Source of the DNA: Bacillota bacterium
Lineage (GTDB): Bacteria > Bacillota > Limnochordia > DTU087
Direction of reading: 5' to 3'
DNA: 33,038 nt
NCBI GenBank assembly: GCA_012519025.1
Contig: JAAYQZ010000005.1
Span: forward strand, 1-33,038
The position numbers were made by a program, and so were the translations under genes. Shown here one piece after another: positions 1 to 8,394 of this stretch. Each line of letters opens with the position of its first letter. The first letter of the stretch is position 1. The notes beneath the pieces are model-generated. The model was not told where the DNA came from and ran no database searches. It saw only the letters and a list, made by a program, of their open reading frames with translations.

Positions 1-312
1 CTGACATTTCCGCTGTGGACAGCCTTTCTTCCTGCGGCGCTGGCGTGGACAGCTGCAGGTTTTCGAGGCATGAGCCCGGAAAGGCTGATCAGCACCAACA
101 TTCTATCTTTAGTACTTGGCCCTCTCATCGGGGCCTATATAGTTTCATCACCGATCGCCGTAAACGAAGCAACAGCTGTAGCATTCACCTCACTTAGACA
201 TTCTATCGCCATCACAATTGCAATTATGCTGCCTCTTTGTATAGTGTGTAGTTTAGCAGGACTCGCCGCCAGAGGCGCTTTAGCAAAAAGGATACACCCA
301 TCGGCTAAATGA
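1..312 (+). CDS. C-terminal end of an integral membrane protein, possibly an MFS transporter (5' truncated)
   Basis: The frame is open from base 1, so the gene begins upstream of the window; the first internal ATG at 70 is unlikely to be the true start. The 103 visible residues contain hydrophobic stretches consistent with membrane helices: one around NILSLVLGPLIGAYIV and one around AITIAIMLPLCIVCSLAGLA. They end in a short basic tail (ARGALAKRIHPSAK) that would lie in the cytoplasm. A final pair of helices and a basic tail fits a major-facilitator-type transporter, but no family motif is left in this fragment. It is followed by 162 bases before the ABC importer operon. I see no clear terminator there. 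Confidence 0.5.
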   Translation: MTFPLWTAFLPAALAWTAAGFRGMSPERLISTNILSLVLGPLIGAYIVSSPIAVNEATAVAFTSLRHSIAITIAIMLPLCIVCSLAGLAARGALAKRIHPSAK

Positions 313-474
313 AGCCAAGAAGGTTTTTTCCTGTTTTCACCGAACTATACCCGAAGTTCTATTTTAGTGATCATATTCGGTCAGGGGAGGGGGGCAGTGT
401 ATACGGTCAATGTACATTTGGAGTGGAGTCACAAATTGATAGACCGTCTCTAATTCAAAAAAGGAGGAAATGTT

Positions 475-2187
475 GTGAGAAGAAAGTTTAGTGTTTTGAT
501 TGCCTTTGTGCTGGCAGCTACTTTCATATTGGGAGCGCTTGCCATGCCAGGATTGGCAGCAGCCGAATTCAAAGATTACGGGCCGGTTGTTGATGAGATC
601 ATCATGCCCATCATCAAAGAAAGCACCGCCCTTAGAATCGCTTTTGAACGAGGTGAAACTGTCGTATGGCCGGGTCTGACACAGCCTGCTGATATTGATC
701 AAGCAAAATCTTTGGATTATGCCGACATGCGCATGACCTTAGGTTTTCACATGTTCTACTTGTGCTTTAATATGCGCAAAGCCCCCTACGACGCCCCAGT
801 TATTCGACAAGCTATGGCCCACATCACTGACCGTGACAATATTATCCGGACGTTATTTAAGGGATACATGCTGCCTATGACCAGCTTTGTACCCCAGGCC
901 TCTGCATTCTACAAAGAGGACCTGCCCACATATCCCTTCAACCTTGCCCGGGCTGCTGAAATTCTCGATGAGGCCGGTTATGTGCTCGATGAAACCGGCA
1001 GGAATAGAATTGATCCGAAAACAGGTAAACCTCTTCCGGAAATGAAAATTTTTACACCAACTTATGAAGTAGCACCCACCTCTGCTGAGCTCGGCAAAAT
1101 GATCGCTGATTCAGCTCAGAAGGTTGGCCTTCCCGTGGTACCGGAGCCAATGGATTTCAACATTATGCTTGACAAGATCGACATACACGACTTTGATATG
1201 TACGTATTGGCATGGTCGCTCAGCCGCAACCCAACCCATCTGGTTAACTTTTTCCACTCTAACCAGGATGTAGAGGCCGGTTACAATAATCCGGGGATCC
1301 GTGACCCGAAACTAGATCGTGTTCTCGATCTATTGGATACTGCTCCCGAACTGCAGACTGCCAGAGTTGCGGCAGATGAAGCACAGTTAATCCTAGCGAG
1401 AGAAATGCCTTACATTCCTCTTTACTCACGCCCGTATATCGATGCATTCCGCAAAGATATGGTAACAGGCTATATAGATATGATGGGATACGGTGCAGCC
1501 AGCAACAGCAACCAATGGACCTTCCTCAACGTCAGCCGTGTGGACGAGTCAGGTAACCCCGTCCCTGGAGGCACAATCCGTTGGGCACTAGAAGAAGAAC
1601 CCAAGAATCTCAACCCGGCTACAGCTTCCAGTGCATACGAATGGAATGTGCTTGATAGGCTGTTTGATGGTCTATATGCCATGCATCCGGAATCACTAGA
1701 GGACATGACATGGATGGCCAAAGATTGGGATGTAGATACTTGGACGACTGATGCCGGTAGTGAAGGCACCACCATTACCTGGTACCTCCACGATGGCCTC
1801 AAGTGGTCTGATGGAATGCCCTTTACCGCAGAGGATATTAAGTTTACCATCGATTTCTTGAAAGAGAATAAAGTGCCTCGCTATCTGCCCAACACGGAAG
1901 ATATTGCAAAGGTAGAAGTTATCGATGAACTCACGGTAAAAGTATACTTTGATACAGTCAGTTACTGGCACCTGTACAACGCTGCTTTGAGCTTCTTGCC
2001 AAAGCACATCTGGGATGATGTTGAAGATTACAACTCCTTCGAGCCTTGGCTTGAGCCCCATCCGACAATGGAAGGGTTTACAAAGCTGGTTGGGCACGGT
2101 CCATTCATGTTGAAAGAATATCGACCGGGCGAGTTCGTAAGACTTGTCAAAAACCCCAACTACTGGCGCCTGGGTCCAGCTAACTAA
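475..2187 (+). CDS. ABC transporter family-5 (Dpp/Opp-type) substrate-binding protein with circularly permuted domain order
   Basis: Extracytoplasmic binding protein of a peptide/oligosaccharide importer, 570 residues, GTG start 4 bases after AAGGAGGAAA. A type I signal peptide covers about residues 1-30 (ends GLAAA) and has no lipobox Cys. The family's C-terminal half comes first: VVDEII (38-43), the RQAMAHITDRD helix (111-121), LDEAGY, the MDFN...DFDMY lobe and AQLILAREMPYIPLY (303-317). A linker then leads into what is normally the N-terminal half: GGTIRWALEEEP (365-376), LKWSDGMPFTAEDIKF (from 442) and GHGPFMLKEY. The protein ends at NPNYWRLGPAN (560-570), which in ordinary members directly precedes the VDEI segment. 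Both halves are present once and look complete, so this resembles permutation, not truncation. It is first in an operon with two permeases and a fused ATPase. Family membership is seen; the substrate is unknown. Confidence 0.9.
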   Translation: MRRKFSVLIAFVLAATFILGALAMPGLAAAEFKDYGPVVDEIIMPIIKESTALRIAFERGETVVWPGLTQPADIDQAKSLDYADMRMTLGFHMFYLCFNMRKAPYDAPVIRQAMAHITDRDNIIRTLFKGYMLPMTSFVPQASAFYKEDLPTYPFNLARAAEILDEAGYVLDETGRNRIDPKTGKPLPEMKIFTPTYEVAPTSAELGKMIADSAQKVGLPVVPEPMDFNIMLDKIDIHDFDMYVLAWSLSRNPTHLVNFFHSNQDVEAGYNNPGIRDPKLDRVLDLLDTAPELQTARVAADEAQLILAREMPYIPLYSRPYIDAFRKDMVTGYIDMMGYGAASNSNQWTFLNVSRVDESGNPVPGGTIRWALEEEPKNLNPATASSAYEWNVLDRLFDGLYAMHPESLEDMTWMAKDWDVDTWTTDAGSEGTTITWYLHDGLKWSDGMPFTAEDIKFTIDFLKENKVPRYLPNTEDIAKVEVIDELTVKVYFDTVSYWHLYNAALSFLPKHIWDDVEDYNSFEPWLEPHPTMEGFTKLVGHGPFMLKEYRPGEFVRLVKNPNYWRLGPAN

Positions 2188-2210
2188 AACTGTTAAACAC
2201 TAAGATAAAT

Positions 2211-2244
2211 AACTGCCGCCCCCGGGAGTCTCGGGGCGGCGGTT
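2211..2244 (+). other. intercistronic hairpin between binding protein and permease genes
   Basis: A 12-bp stem (2211-2222 with 2233-2244, one T-G wobble) closes a 10-base loop. It is GC-rich but is followed by CCCTTGG, not a T tract, so it is not a good intrinsic terminator. Such hairpins behind binding-protein genes commonly stabilise the upstream message or lower downstream expression, so that binding protein exceeds membrane components. That role is inferred. Confidence 0.6.
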
Positions 2245-2276
2245 CCCTTGGTAAGGCGGAGTGAGGTGAGTAGATC

Positions 2277-3260
2277 TTGGGCTTTCGTTCGTACCTCGTG
2301 AAACGTATATGGTACGCATTATTGGTTTTAGTTGTTATTTTAACATTCAATTTCGTTCTTTTTAGAGTTATGCCCGGTGATCCGGAAAAAATGATTATTG
2401 ATCCCAACTTCACTGTGGAGGCCAAGCAAGAACTCCGACGACAATATGGATTAGACGAACCCATTTTAAAGCAATACACAAACTATATGACATCTCTTTT
2501 AAAATTCGATATGGGATTATCTTTCAACACTCGTCGGCCTGTTTGGTCGGAACTTAAAGAAAGACTGCCTAACACACTTATACTATTCCTGGCAACATTT
2601 GTCAGCACAGCAGCAGTGGGGATATCTTTAGGGGTATTTTCAGCTGCAAACAGGGGCAGATTCAATGAGAAATTTGTAGTCGGTGCCGGGCTGTTTGCCC
2701 ATGCAGTGCCTGGATTTTTCATTCAGCTCTTATTACTACTTTTACTGGGTTATTACTGGCCGATCCTGCCAATCCACGGGACCATGAGCGCACCACCTCC
2801 CGATGGCGGTTTTGCTGTGCTTCTAGATCGACTGTGGCATCTAATACTGCCGGCAGGCTCCAACATGATCCTTGGCTTTGGTTCTTGGGCCTTATACACC
2901 CGCAACACCATGCTGGAAGCTCTTTCTCAGGATTATGTTACGACTGCACGGGCAAAAGGCCTGCCCAAAGGTGATATTATGTACCACCATGCCCTGCGCA
3001 GTGTCTTACCGCCTATTGTCACCTTGGTATTCATGTCACTGCCCGGAGCAGTGAGCGGGGCAGTCATCACAGAAAGCATTTTTTCCTGGCACGGTGTGGG
3101 CAGATATCTTCTGGATGCTACTTTGCAGATGGATTACCCTGCAGCTCAGGGGGCGTTTTACTTGATTGCATTGTCTGTTATCATATCCAATTTATTAGCG
3201 GATATCGCTTACGGTCTTGTTGACCCGAGAATCCGCGTAGGGGCAGGTGGTCCTAAATGA
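2277..3260 (+). CDS. ABC transporter permease, DppB/OppB type
   Basis: Inner-membrane channel subunit of the importer, 327 residues, the usual length. The start is TTG, supported by GAGGTGAG 7 bases upstream; no ATG lies near. The first helix (about 9-30) precedes the family signature FRVMPGDP. Further helices follow, and the cytoplasmic EAA loop that docks on the ATPase is at DYVTTARAKGLPKGDI, followed by LRSVLPPIVT. The C-terminus ends in LVDPRIR, typical of DppB. The last four bases overlap the next permease gene (ATGA), so the two are probably translationally coupled. It pairs with the DppC-like subunit at 3257. The substrate cannot be read from the sequence. Confidence 0.93.
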   Translation: MGFRSYLVKRIWYALLVLVVILTFNFVLFRVMPGDPEKMIIDPNFTVEAKQELRRQYGLDEPILKQYTNYMTSLLKFDMGLSFNTRRPVWSELKERLPNTLILFLATFVSTAAVGISLGVFSAANRGRFNEKFVVGAGLFAHAVPGFFIQLLLLLLLGYYWPILPIHGTMSAPPPDGGFAVLLDRLWHLILPAGSNMILGFGSWALYTRNTMLEALSQDYVTTARAKGLPKGDIMYHHALRSVLPPIVTLVFMSLPGAVSGAVITESIFSWHGVGRYLLDATLQMDYPAAQGAFYLIALSVIISNLLADIAYGLVDPRIRVGAGGPK

Positions 3261-4840
3261 CTCAAAGCACAAAAACCACGCAGAAAATAGAAGCAGCTAG
3301 GGCCGCAGCTTCCGCTGCTCCCAGACCCCTGACTTTTTGGGAACAATATCGGCGCAATACCCAAGGAATGATTGGGCTTGCCATTGTCTTGGTCTATGTG
3401 TTGGTGGCTGTATTTGCACCATACATCGCACCTCACGACCCTATGAATGACCTGTATCTTGCAGACAGTCACTCAGGGCCCATCTGGCTTTCGAAAATAT
3501 CGAAAAAGCACCAGGGACTTCCACCTACTATACGCTTAACGCTGAACTACGGGGATTGGAAAGTAGACAAATCAGAGGATATTGCCATTGTTGGTCAGGA
3601 GTATCAAACTGGCACAGGCATGGACATCACCCTGCCTGCTGCCTTGAAGGATGAGCCGATTGGGATCGATGATACCCCTGCAGCAACCAGCCCTTGGACG
3701 AGCACCTTCCAGTGGGATCCCTTCGGGTCCTCAGAAGCGTCCACTGAGCAAGAGACCAATACAGCAGCTTCAGTTGATGCTGCTGTATTCGAATATGTTT
3801 TCAATTACGAATATCGTAAACCGCAAACTTTCAGCGCAAAATTTGAATATGACATAGAGGCCCCGCAAGATGCTGAAACTCAACTTCTGCTTGAGTTTGT
3901 CACACCGAGCGGCAAGTCTTTTGAGCTGTGGGACACTACAGCAACCGGCGGTGTTCGTTCAGCCACAGCTTTAGTCGATGCTCGGGACTACGATCTTAAA
4001 AATCGTTTAAAAATATCGTTTTTTGATGAGCCTACTGATGTAGTATTTGCTGAGCAAGGTGACTACACCCTGCGCCTGACAGCAAACACTGATTCTCCCA
4101 ATGGACCTGTTGTTGTCAAACTCAAACCGATGGAATTTGGTGTGTTGGGTATGTTATATGGCTTGTTGGGTGTCGATCACATGGGTTCCGACATTTGGTC
4201 ACAGCTCATATATGGGACTCGCATCGCTTTGGCGATCGGCCTATCGGCTGCATTTATCGCCGTCATCATAGGAACATCAGTTGGAATGGTTGCCGGCTAT
4301 ATCGGCGGGATGGTAGATGAGGTGCTCATGCGAGTGGTCGATGTTTTGCTTGCAGTTCCTACCATGCCCATTTTGATTATCTTAGGTGCACTATTTGGGA
4401 AAAGCGTAGCTAACGTCGTAATTTTGCTGGCTCTGTTTTCTTGGATGGGGGTTGCGAGAATAGTCAGATCCCAGGCCTTATCTCTTAAAGAGCGCACCTT
4501 TGTGGAGTCAGCTAAGGCTTCGGGAGCATCAAGCGGATATATTATGCTGTCACACATTTTACCCAACACCATGCCTTTGATTTTTGCTAATTTGGTGCTC
4601 CGTATTCCCAGTGCCATTTTGACTGAGGCATCTTTGAGCTTTCTGGGTTTAGGAGATCCTCGTGTCCCCACCTGGGGCAGAATACTGCAAAACTCCAGGC
4701 AATTTGGTGGCTTTACTAAAATGGCGTGGTGGTGGCTGTTGCCTCCGGGCCTTGCCCTAACTTTCTTAAGTTTGGCGTTTGTTTTTATCGGCAACGCCGT
4801 CAATGAAATTCTTAATCCACGATATAGGGAGAGATCGTAA
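3257..4840 (+). CDS. ABC transporter permease, DppC/OppC type, with about 230-residue extracytoplasmic insertion
   Basis: Second channel subunit, 527 residues where DppC proteins are usually about 280-310. The N-terminal cytoplasmic segment and first helix (about 38-56) are normal, leading to APYIAPHDP. The usual short loop to the LGTDxxGRD motif is replaced by about 230 residues (roughly 75-302) before GVDHMGSDIWSQLIYGTR (from 305). The transporter core is then typical: EAA loop at ERTFVESAKASGASSGYIML, and LSFLGLGDPRVPTWG. The insert is rich in alternating polar/hydrophobic stretches, for example FSAKFEYDIEAP and DYTLRLTA, suggesting a beta-sandwich. By topology it should face outside, where the binding protein docks. 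The start overlaps the previous gene by four bases. I do not recognise the insert fold with certainty. Confidence 0.92.
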   Translation: MTQSTKTTQKIEAARAAASAAPRPLTFWEQYRRNTQGMIGLAIVLVYVLVAVFAPYIAPHDPMNDLYLADSHSGPIWLSKISKKHQGLPPTIRLTLNYGDWKVDKSEDIAIVGQEYQTGTGMDITLPAALKDEPIGIDDTPAATSPWTSTFQWDPFGSSEASTEQETNTAASVDAAVFEYVFNYEYRKPQTFSAKFEYDIEAPQDAETQLLLEFVTPSGKSFELWDTTATGGVRSATALVDARDYDLKNRLKISFFDEPTDVVFAEQGDYTLRLTANTDSPNGPVVVKLKPMEFGVLGMLYGLLGVDHMGSDIWSQLIYGTRIALAIGLSAAFIAVIIGTSVGMVAGYIGGMVDEVLMRVVDVLLAVPTMPILIILGALFGKSVANVVILLALFSWMGVARIVRSQALSLKERTFVESAKASGASSGYIMLSHILPNTMPLIFANLVLRIPSAILTEASLSFLGLGDPRVPTWGRILQNSRQFGGFTKMAWWWLLPPGLALTFLSLAFVFIGNAVNEILNPRYRERS

Positions 4841-4842
4841 CC

Positions 4843-6879
4843 ATGGCCCTACTCGAAGTAAAAGACCTTAAAATGTATTACCGGACCCTAAGGGGCCATG
4901 TCCGGGCGGTTGATTCCGTCAGTTTCGAAATCGAACGCGGCAAAGCCCTTGGTATCGCCGGTGAATCCGGTTGTGGAAAGTCCAGTATGGCCTCCGCCCT
5001 TTTGCGTCTTCTGCCATCCAATGGAGCCTACCACGGCGGCAGCGTGATTATGGACGGTCAGGACCTTTTGAAAATGCCGGAGGAGCGTTTCCGCAAAGAA
5101 ATCCGCTGGAATCGTATTTCCATGGTTTTTCAAGGTGCAATGAACGCCCTAAATCCGGTACACCGCGTGGGAGAGCAAATTGTTGAAGCAATATTGAGCC
5201 ACGAAAACGTGTCTCGCAAAGAGGCTGTGGAAAGGGCAAGAGAGCTTCTGCAATTGGTAGGCATCAATCCCCAGCGGTTTTCAGAATACCCCCACGAGTT
5301 TAGCGGGGGTATGAAACAACGTTCCATTATCGCCATGGCTTTGGCCTGTCACCCGGACCTAATTATTGCCGATGAACCGACAACGGCCCTTGATGTGATG
5401 GTTCAAGCCCAGATCCTTAAGGCCATGGGGGAACTAAGGGAGCGTTTGGGCTTATCCATGATGCTCATCACCCACGACTTATCAGTTATAGCGCAAACCT
5501 GCGATTCAGTTGCCATCATGTATGCCGGCAAAATTGCGGAATATGGCAGTGTGATGGATGTATATACTAACCCTGCCCACCCATATTCCCACGGTCTGCT
5601 GGGTTCTTTCCCCAACATTCAAGCCGAGCGATCGGAAGTCAGATCCTTACCGGGTTTCCCTCCTAACCTTCTTGCACCCCCATCGGGCTGCAGATTCCAC
5701 CCCCGCTGCCCGCTGGCAGATGAAATGTGTATGGAGGTGGAACCTGAGGTCCGCCGGGTTGATGATTCAGGGCGTGTTGTAGCCTGCCACAAAGCCGAAC
5801 TGGTATTGGAAGGCAAGAAATTGTGGGAGCCAATGGGAGCCAGTGCCGCCCGGGATACAGGTAAAAAGACTATTTTGGAGGTCAGCGACCTGGTCAAGCA
5901 CTTCCCCGTTCGCATGGGGCTGCTAAAATCATTAAGTGCAAAAGAGCAGCCTGCTCTGCGTGCAGTGGATGGCGTTTCCTTCGATGTTTACAAAGGAGAA
6001 ATTCTGGGTGTTGTGGGTGAATCGGGCTGTGGTAAGACAACATTAGCCCGCAGCATCTTGCGATTAATTGATCCCACCAGTGGAAAAGCGATTTTTGAGG
6101 GAACGGACATTTTAGATAAAGATGCTCTCCAGATGAAGACCCTGCGGCGCAAGATGCAGGTCATTTTCCAGGATCCTTACGAATCAATGAATCCCCGTAT
6201 GGATGTTCAGACAATTGTCTCTGAACCGCTGCGGATCCAGGGTTTGTTTAAAACAACTCATGCTGCCCGCGAAGTGGTTGCCAAGGTGCTTAGTGATGTA
6301 GAGATGATACCACCGGAGGAATATATGGGAAGATACCCCCACGAGCTTTCCGGTGGCCAGCGTCAGCGAGTAGCCGTAGCAAGGGCCCTGACGTTGGATC
6401 CCGATTTCATTGTAGCTGATGAACCAGTATCGATGCTTGATGTCTCTATCCGAGGCGAAGTCCTCAATTTAATGCTTAATTTATCGAGATCCCAAGGCGT
6501 CACTTTCGTCTATATCACGCATGATCTCGCCACTGCAAGACACATTTGTGACCGAATAGCAGTTATGTATCTTGGCAAGATAGTAGAACTGGGTACTGCG
6601 GAGGAAGTAATTGGATCACCGCGACACCCCTACACTTCAGCTTTAATCGGGGCTGTTTTCGTGCCGGATCCCAGACACAGAGGATTTACTCAATTGCTGA
6701 GGGGTGAAATCCCAAGTCCCGTGAACCCACCCTCAGGCTGCAGATTACACCCTCGATGCCCTTATGCTACAGCAATATGCAAAGAGGTCGAACCGGAGCT
6801 GACACTTTACGAAGGCACACATCAATCTGCATGCCATCGCACGGAACAAATACAAGACCAACTGCGCCAGATTGGTTAA
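4843..6879 (+). CDS. fused dipeptide/oligopeptide ABC transporter ATP-binding protein (DppD-DppF in one chain)
   Basis: Cytoplasmic ATPase that powers the importer, 678 residues, about twice the normal single-domain length. Domain 1 has Walker A GESGCGKS (40-47), signature FSGGMKQR and Walker B LIIADEPTTALD. It ends in an oligopeptide-transporter tail with GCRFHPRCPLADEMC. Domain 2 repeats the set: GESGCGKT (about 391-398), LSGGQRQR, FIVADEPVSMLD, and tail GCRLHPRCPYATAIC. All catalytic motifs look intact in both halves, so the fusion should form the full nucleotide-binding pair by itself. It starts two bases after the permease stop and is the last gene before a strong terminator. The cysteine-bearing tails are usual in Dpp/Opp ATPases. 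Confidence 0.95.
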   Translation: MALLEVKDLKMYYRTLRGHVRAVDSVSFEIERGKALGIAGESGCGKSSMASALLRLLPSNGAYHGGSVIMDGQDLLKMPEERFRKEIRWNRISMVFQGAMNALNPVHRVGEQIVEAILSHENVSRKEAVERARELLQLVGINPQRFSEYPHEFSGGMKQRSIIAMALACHPDLIIADEPTTALDVMVQAQILKAMGELRERLGLSMMLITHDLSVIAQTCDSVAIMYAGKIAEYGSVMDVYTNPAHPYSHGLLGSFPNIQAERSEVRSLPGFPPNLLAPPSGCRFHPRCPLADEMCMEVEPEVRRVDDSGRVVACHKAELVLEGKKLWEPMGASAARDTGKKTILEVSDLVKHFPVRMGLLKSLSAKEQPALRAVDGVSFDVYKGEILGVVGESGCGKTTLARSILRLIDPTSGKAIFEGTDILDKDALQMKTLRRKMQVIFQDPYESMNPRMDVQTIVSEPLRIQGLFKTTHAAREVVAKVLSDVEMIPPEEYMGRYPHELSGGQRQRVAVARALTLDPDFIVADEPVSMLDVSIRGEVLNLMLNLSRSQGVTFVYITHDLATARHICDRIAVMYLGKIVELGTAEEVIGSPRHPYTSALIGAVFVPDPRHRGFTQLLRGEIPSPVNPPSGCRLHPRCPYATAICKEVEPELTLYEGTHQSACHRTEQIQDQLRQIG

Positions 6880-6895
6880 CACTAAAATTGGTGAA

Positions 6896-6940
6896 AAATA
6901 TGCCCCAATGCCTTTGCGGTGTTTGGGGCATATTTCTTCT
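6896..6940 (+). terminator. intrinsic terminator of the importer operon
   Basis: A perfect 13-bp stem (6896-6908 with 6923-6935) with a 14-base loop. The 3' arm ends in TATTT and is followed by CTTCT, giving a T-rich run. It lies 17 bases after the ATPase stop codon and separates the importer operon from tldD. The A-rich 5' flank means it could also work weakly in reverse. Confidence 0.85.
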
Positions 6941-6986
6941 ATCACATTGCTTGTCAGATTATATTCCAACCCAAGGAGGACACGGT

Positions 6987-8363
6987 ATGTTGGAGCTGCT
7001 TAAGACAGTTATTCAAAATTGTAATGGCTATGGAGAGGTTAGGTACCACCACCGAATTCACACGGCAATAGAAGCCCGCAACAGCACCTTAACCAAAGTT
7101 GAGCACAGGACCCTATCAGGTGCCGGGGTACGGGTGCTGGTCGATGGCTGTTGGGGATTTGTTTCAACAAATGACGTTAGTGAAACTGGTCTGAAGCGTG
7201 CCTTGTTTGAGGCAGAAACGGCGGCCAAAACCGGTGCCGCCCTTCGTAAAACCAAGGTAAATCTGGCACCGGCAGCACAGGCCCAAGGTGAATTCATCTA
7301 TTACGAGCAAAGTGAAGAACCTGATATCGCCACCAAAATCCAAACTGTCCTGGATGCGGAGGAGATGATCCGCAAATCTTCTGCTTTGGTTACCGGCAGC
7401 ATTACAATGTATACACAGTATGAAGATGAGAAGTTTATCGTTAATTCCCACGGGGCAAGCACACACATCCTGGACAACAAACCAAGCTTCCACGTAATCG
7501 CTACAGTGGCCCGAGATGACCAGCTCGAAACTGGATTGAAATCGGTAGGTGTAACCGGCTCTTGGCGGGATCTACTTAAGCAAAGCGACTTAAACACCCT
7601 TGCAAAGGAAGCAGTTGAGCTTGCCATAAAGAAGCTAGATGCCGGTTATGCCAAAGGCGGCCAGTATACAGTTATTCTTGATCCTGCCCTTGTCGGCGTC
7701 CTAGCCCACGAAGCTATTGGCCACACAGTGGAAGCAGATTTCGTGCTCAGCGGCTCTGTTGTCCAAGGCAAAATTGAACAACAGGTGGCCAGCAAGCTTG
7801 TGACTATGGTAGACGATGGAACAGTAAACGGTGCTGTGGGAATGGTGCTTGTTGACGATGAGGGCGTCCTTGGGCAAAAGACAACTATAATTGAAAGCGG
7901 CATTCTAAAAGCTTATCTGCATTCAAGGGAGTCGGCTTCCATTTTCCAAGCAGAACCCCGGGGCAATGCACGGGCATTCACCTACTTGGACGAACCTCTC
8001 ATAAGGATGACCAACACTTTCGTACTGCCCGGTGAGGACAATCTAGATGACATGATTGAGGGAATCAAAGACGGTTTTCTCTTAAAAGACCTTGGACAAG
8101 GCGGTCAAGCTGACTCCACTGCTGAGTTTATGTTCGGAGTTGCTGAGGCCTACCGCATCACAAACGGGAAACTCGGTGAAATGGTCAAAGGCGTTACCAT
8201 CTCCGGCCAAGCCTTTGACGTTCTTAAAAGCGTGGACGCTGTATCAGCGGATTTTCTTATGGAAATGGGAGCAGGACACTGCGGCAAATTTCAGCTGGCC
8301 AAAGTGGACAGCGGCGGCCCTTACCTGCGCTGTAAGGTGACTGTAGGTGGTCATCATGACTAA
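6987..8363 (+). CDS. tldD: TldD family metalloprotease
   Basis: Zinc metalloprotease subunit that, in characterised bacteria, forms a TldD/TldE heterodimer digesting unfolded peptides and maturing modified peptides such as microcin B17. With the ATG at 6987, behind AAGGAGGA at a 7-base gap, it has 458 residues, normal for the family. The frame is open further upstream into the previous gene, but that extension crosses the terminator and is not credible. The zinc motif HEAIGH (241-246) is intact within LAHEAIGHTVEAD. The conserved C-terminal TldD pattern DLGQGGQADSTAEFMFGV is present. The tldE partner begins 32 bases downstream. Its position directly behind a peptide-type importer suggests, but does not prove, that imported peptides are substrates. 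Confidence 0.93.
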   Translation: MLELLKTVIQNCNGYGEVRYHHRIHTAIEARNSTLTKVEHRTLSGAGVRVLVDGCWGFVSTNDVSETGLKRALFEAETAAKTGAALRKTKVNLAPAAQAQGEFIYYEQSEEPDIATKIQTVLDAEEMIRKSSALVTGSITMYTQYEDEKFIVNSHGASTHILDNKPSFHVIATVARDDQLETGLKSVGVTGSWRDLLKQSDLNTLAKEAVELAIKKLDAGYAKGGQYTVILDPALVGVLAHEAIGHTVEADFVLSGSVVQGKIEQQVASKLVTMVDDGTVNGAVGMVLVDDEGVLGQKTTIIESGILKAYLHSRESASIFQAEPRGNARAFTYLDEPLIRMTNTFVLPGEDNLDDMIEGIKDGFLLKDLGQGGQADSTAEFMFGVAEAYRITNGKLGEMVKGVTISGQAFDVLKSVDAVSADFLMEMGAGHCGKFQLAKVDSGGPYLRCKVTVGGHHD

Positions 8364-8394
8364 AACTAATTCCGACTTACTGGGAGGGAGCGCT

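Noticed and set aside
6756-6986. Upstream extension of the tldD reading frame
   Set aside because: It overlaps the ATPase gene and crosses a strong terminator; the ATG at 6987 has an excellent ribosome site and gives the normal family length.
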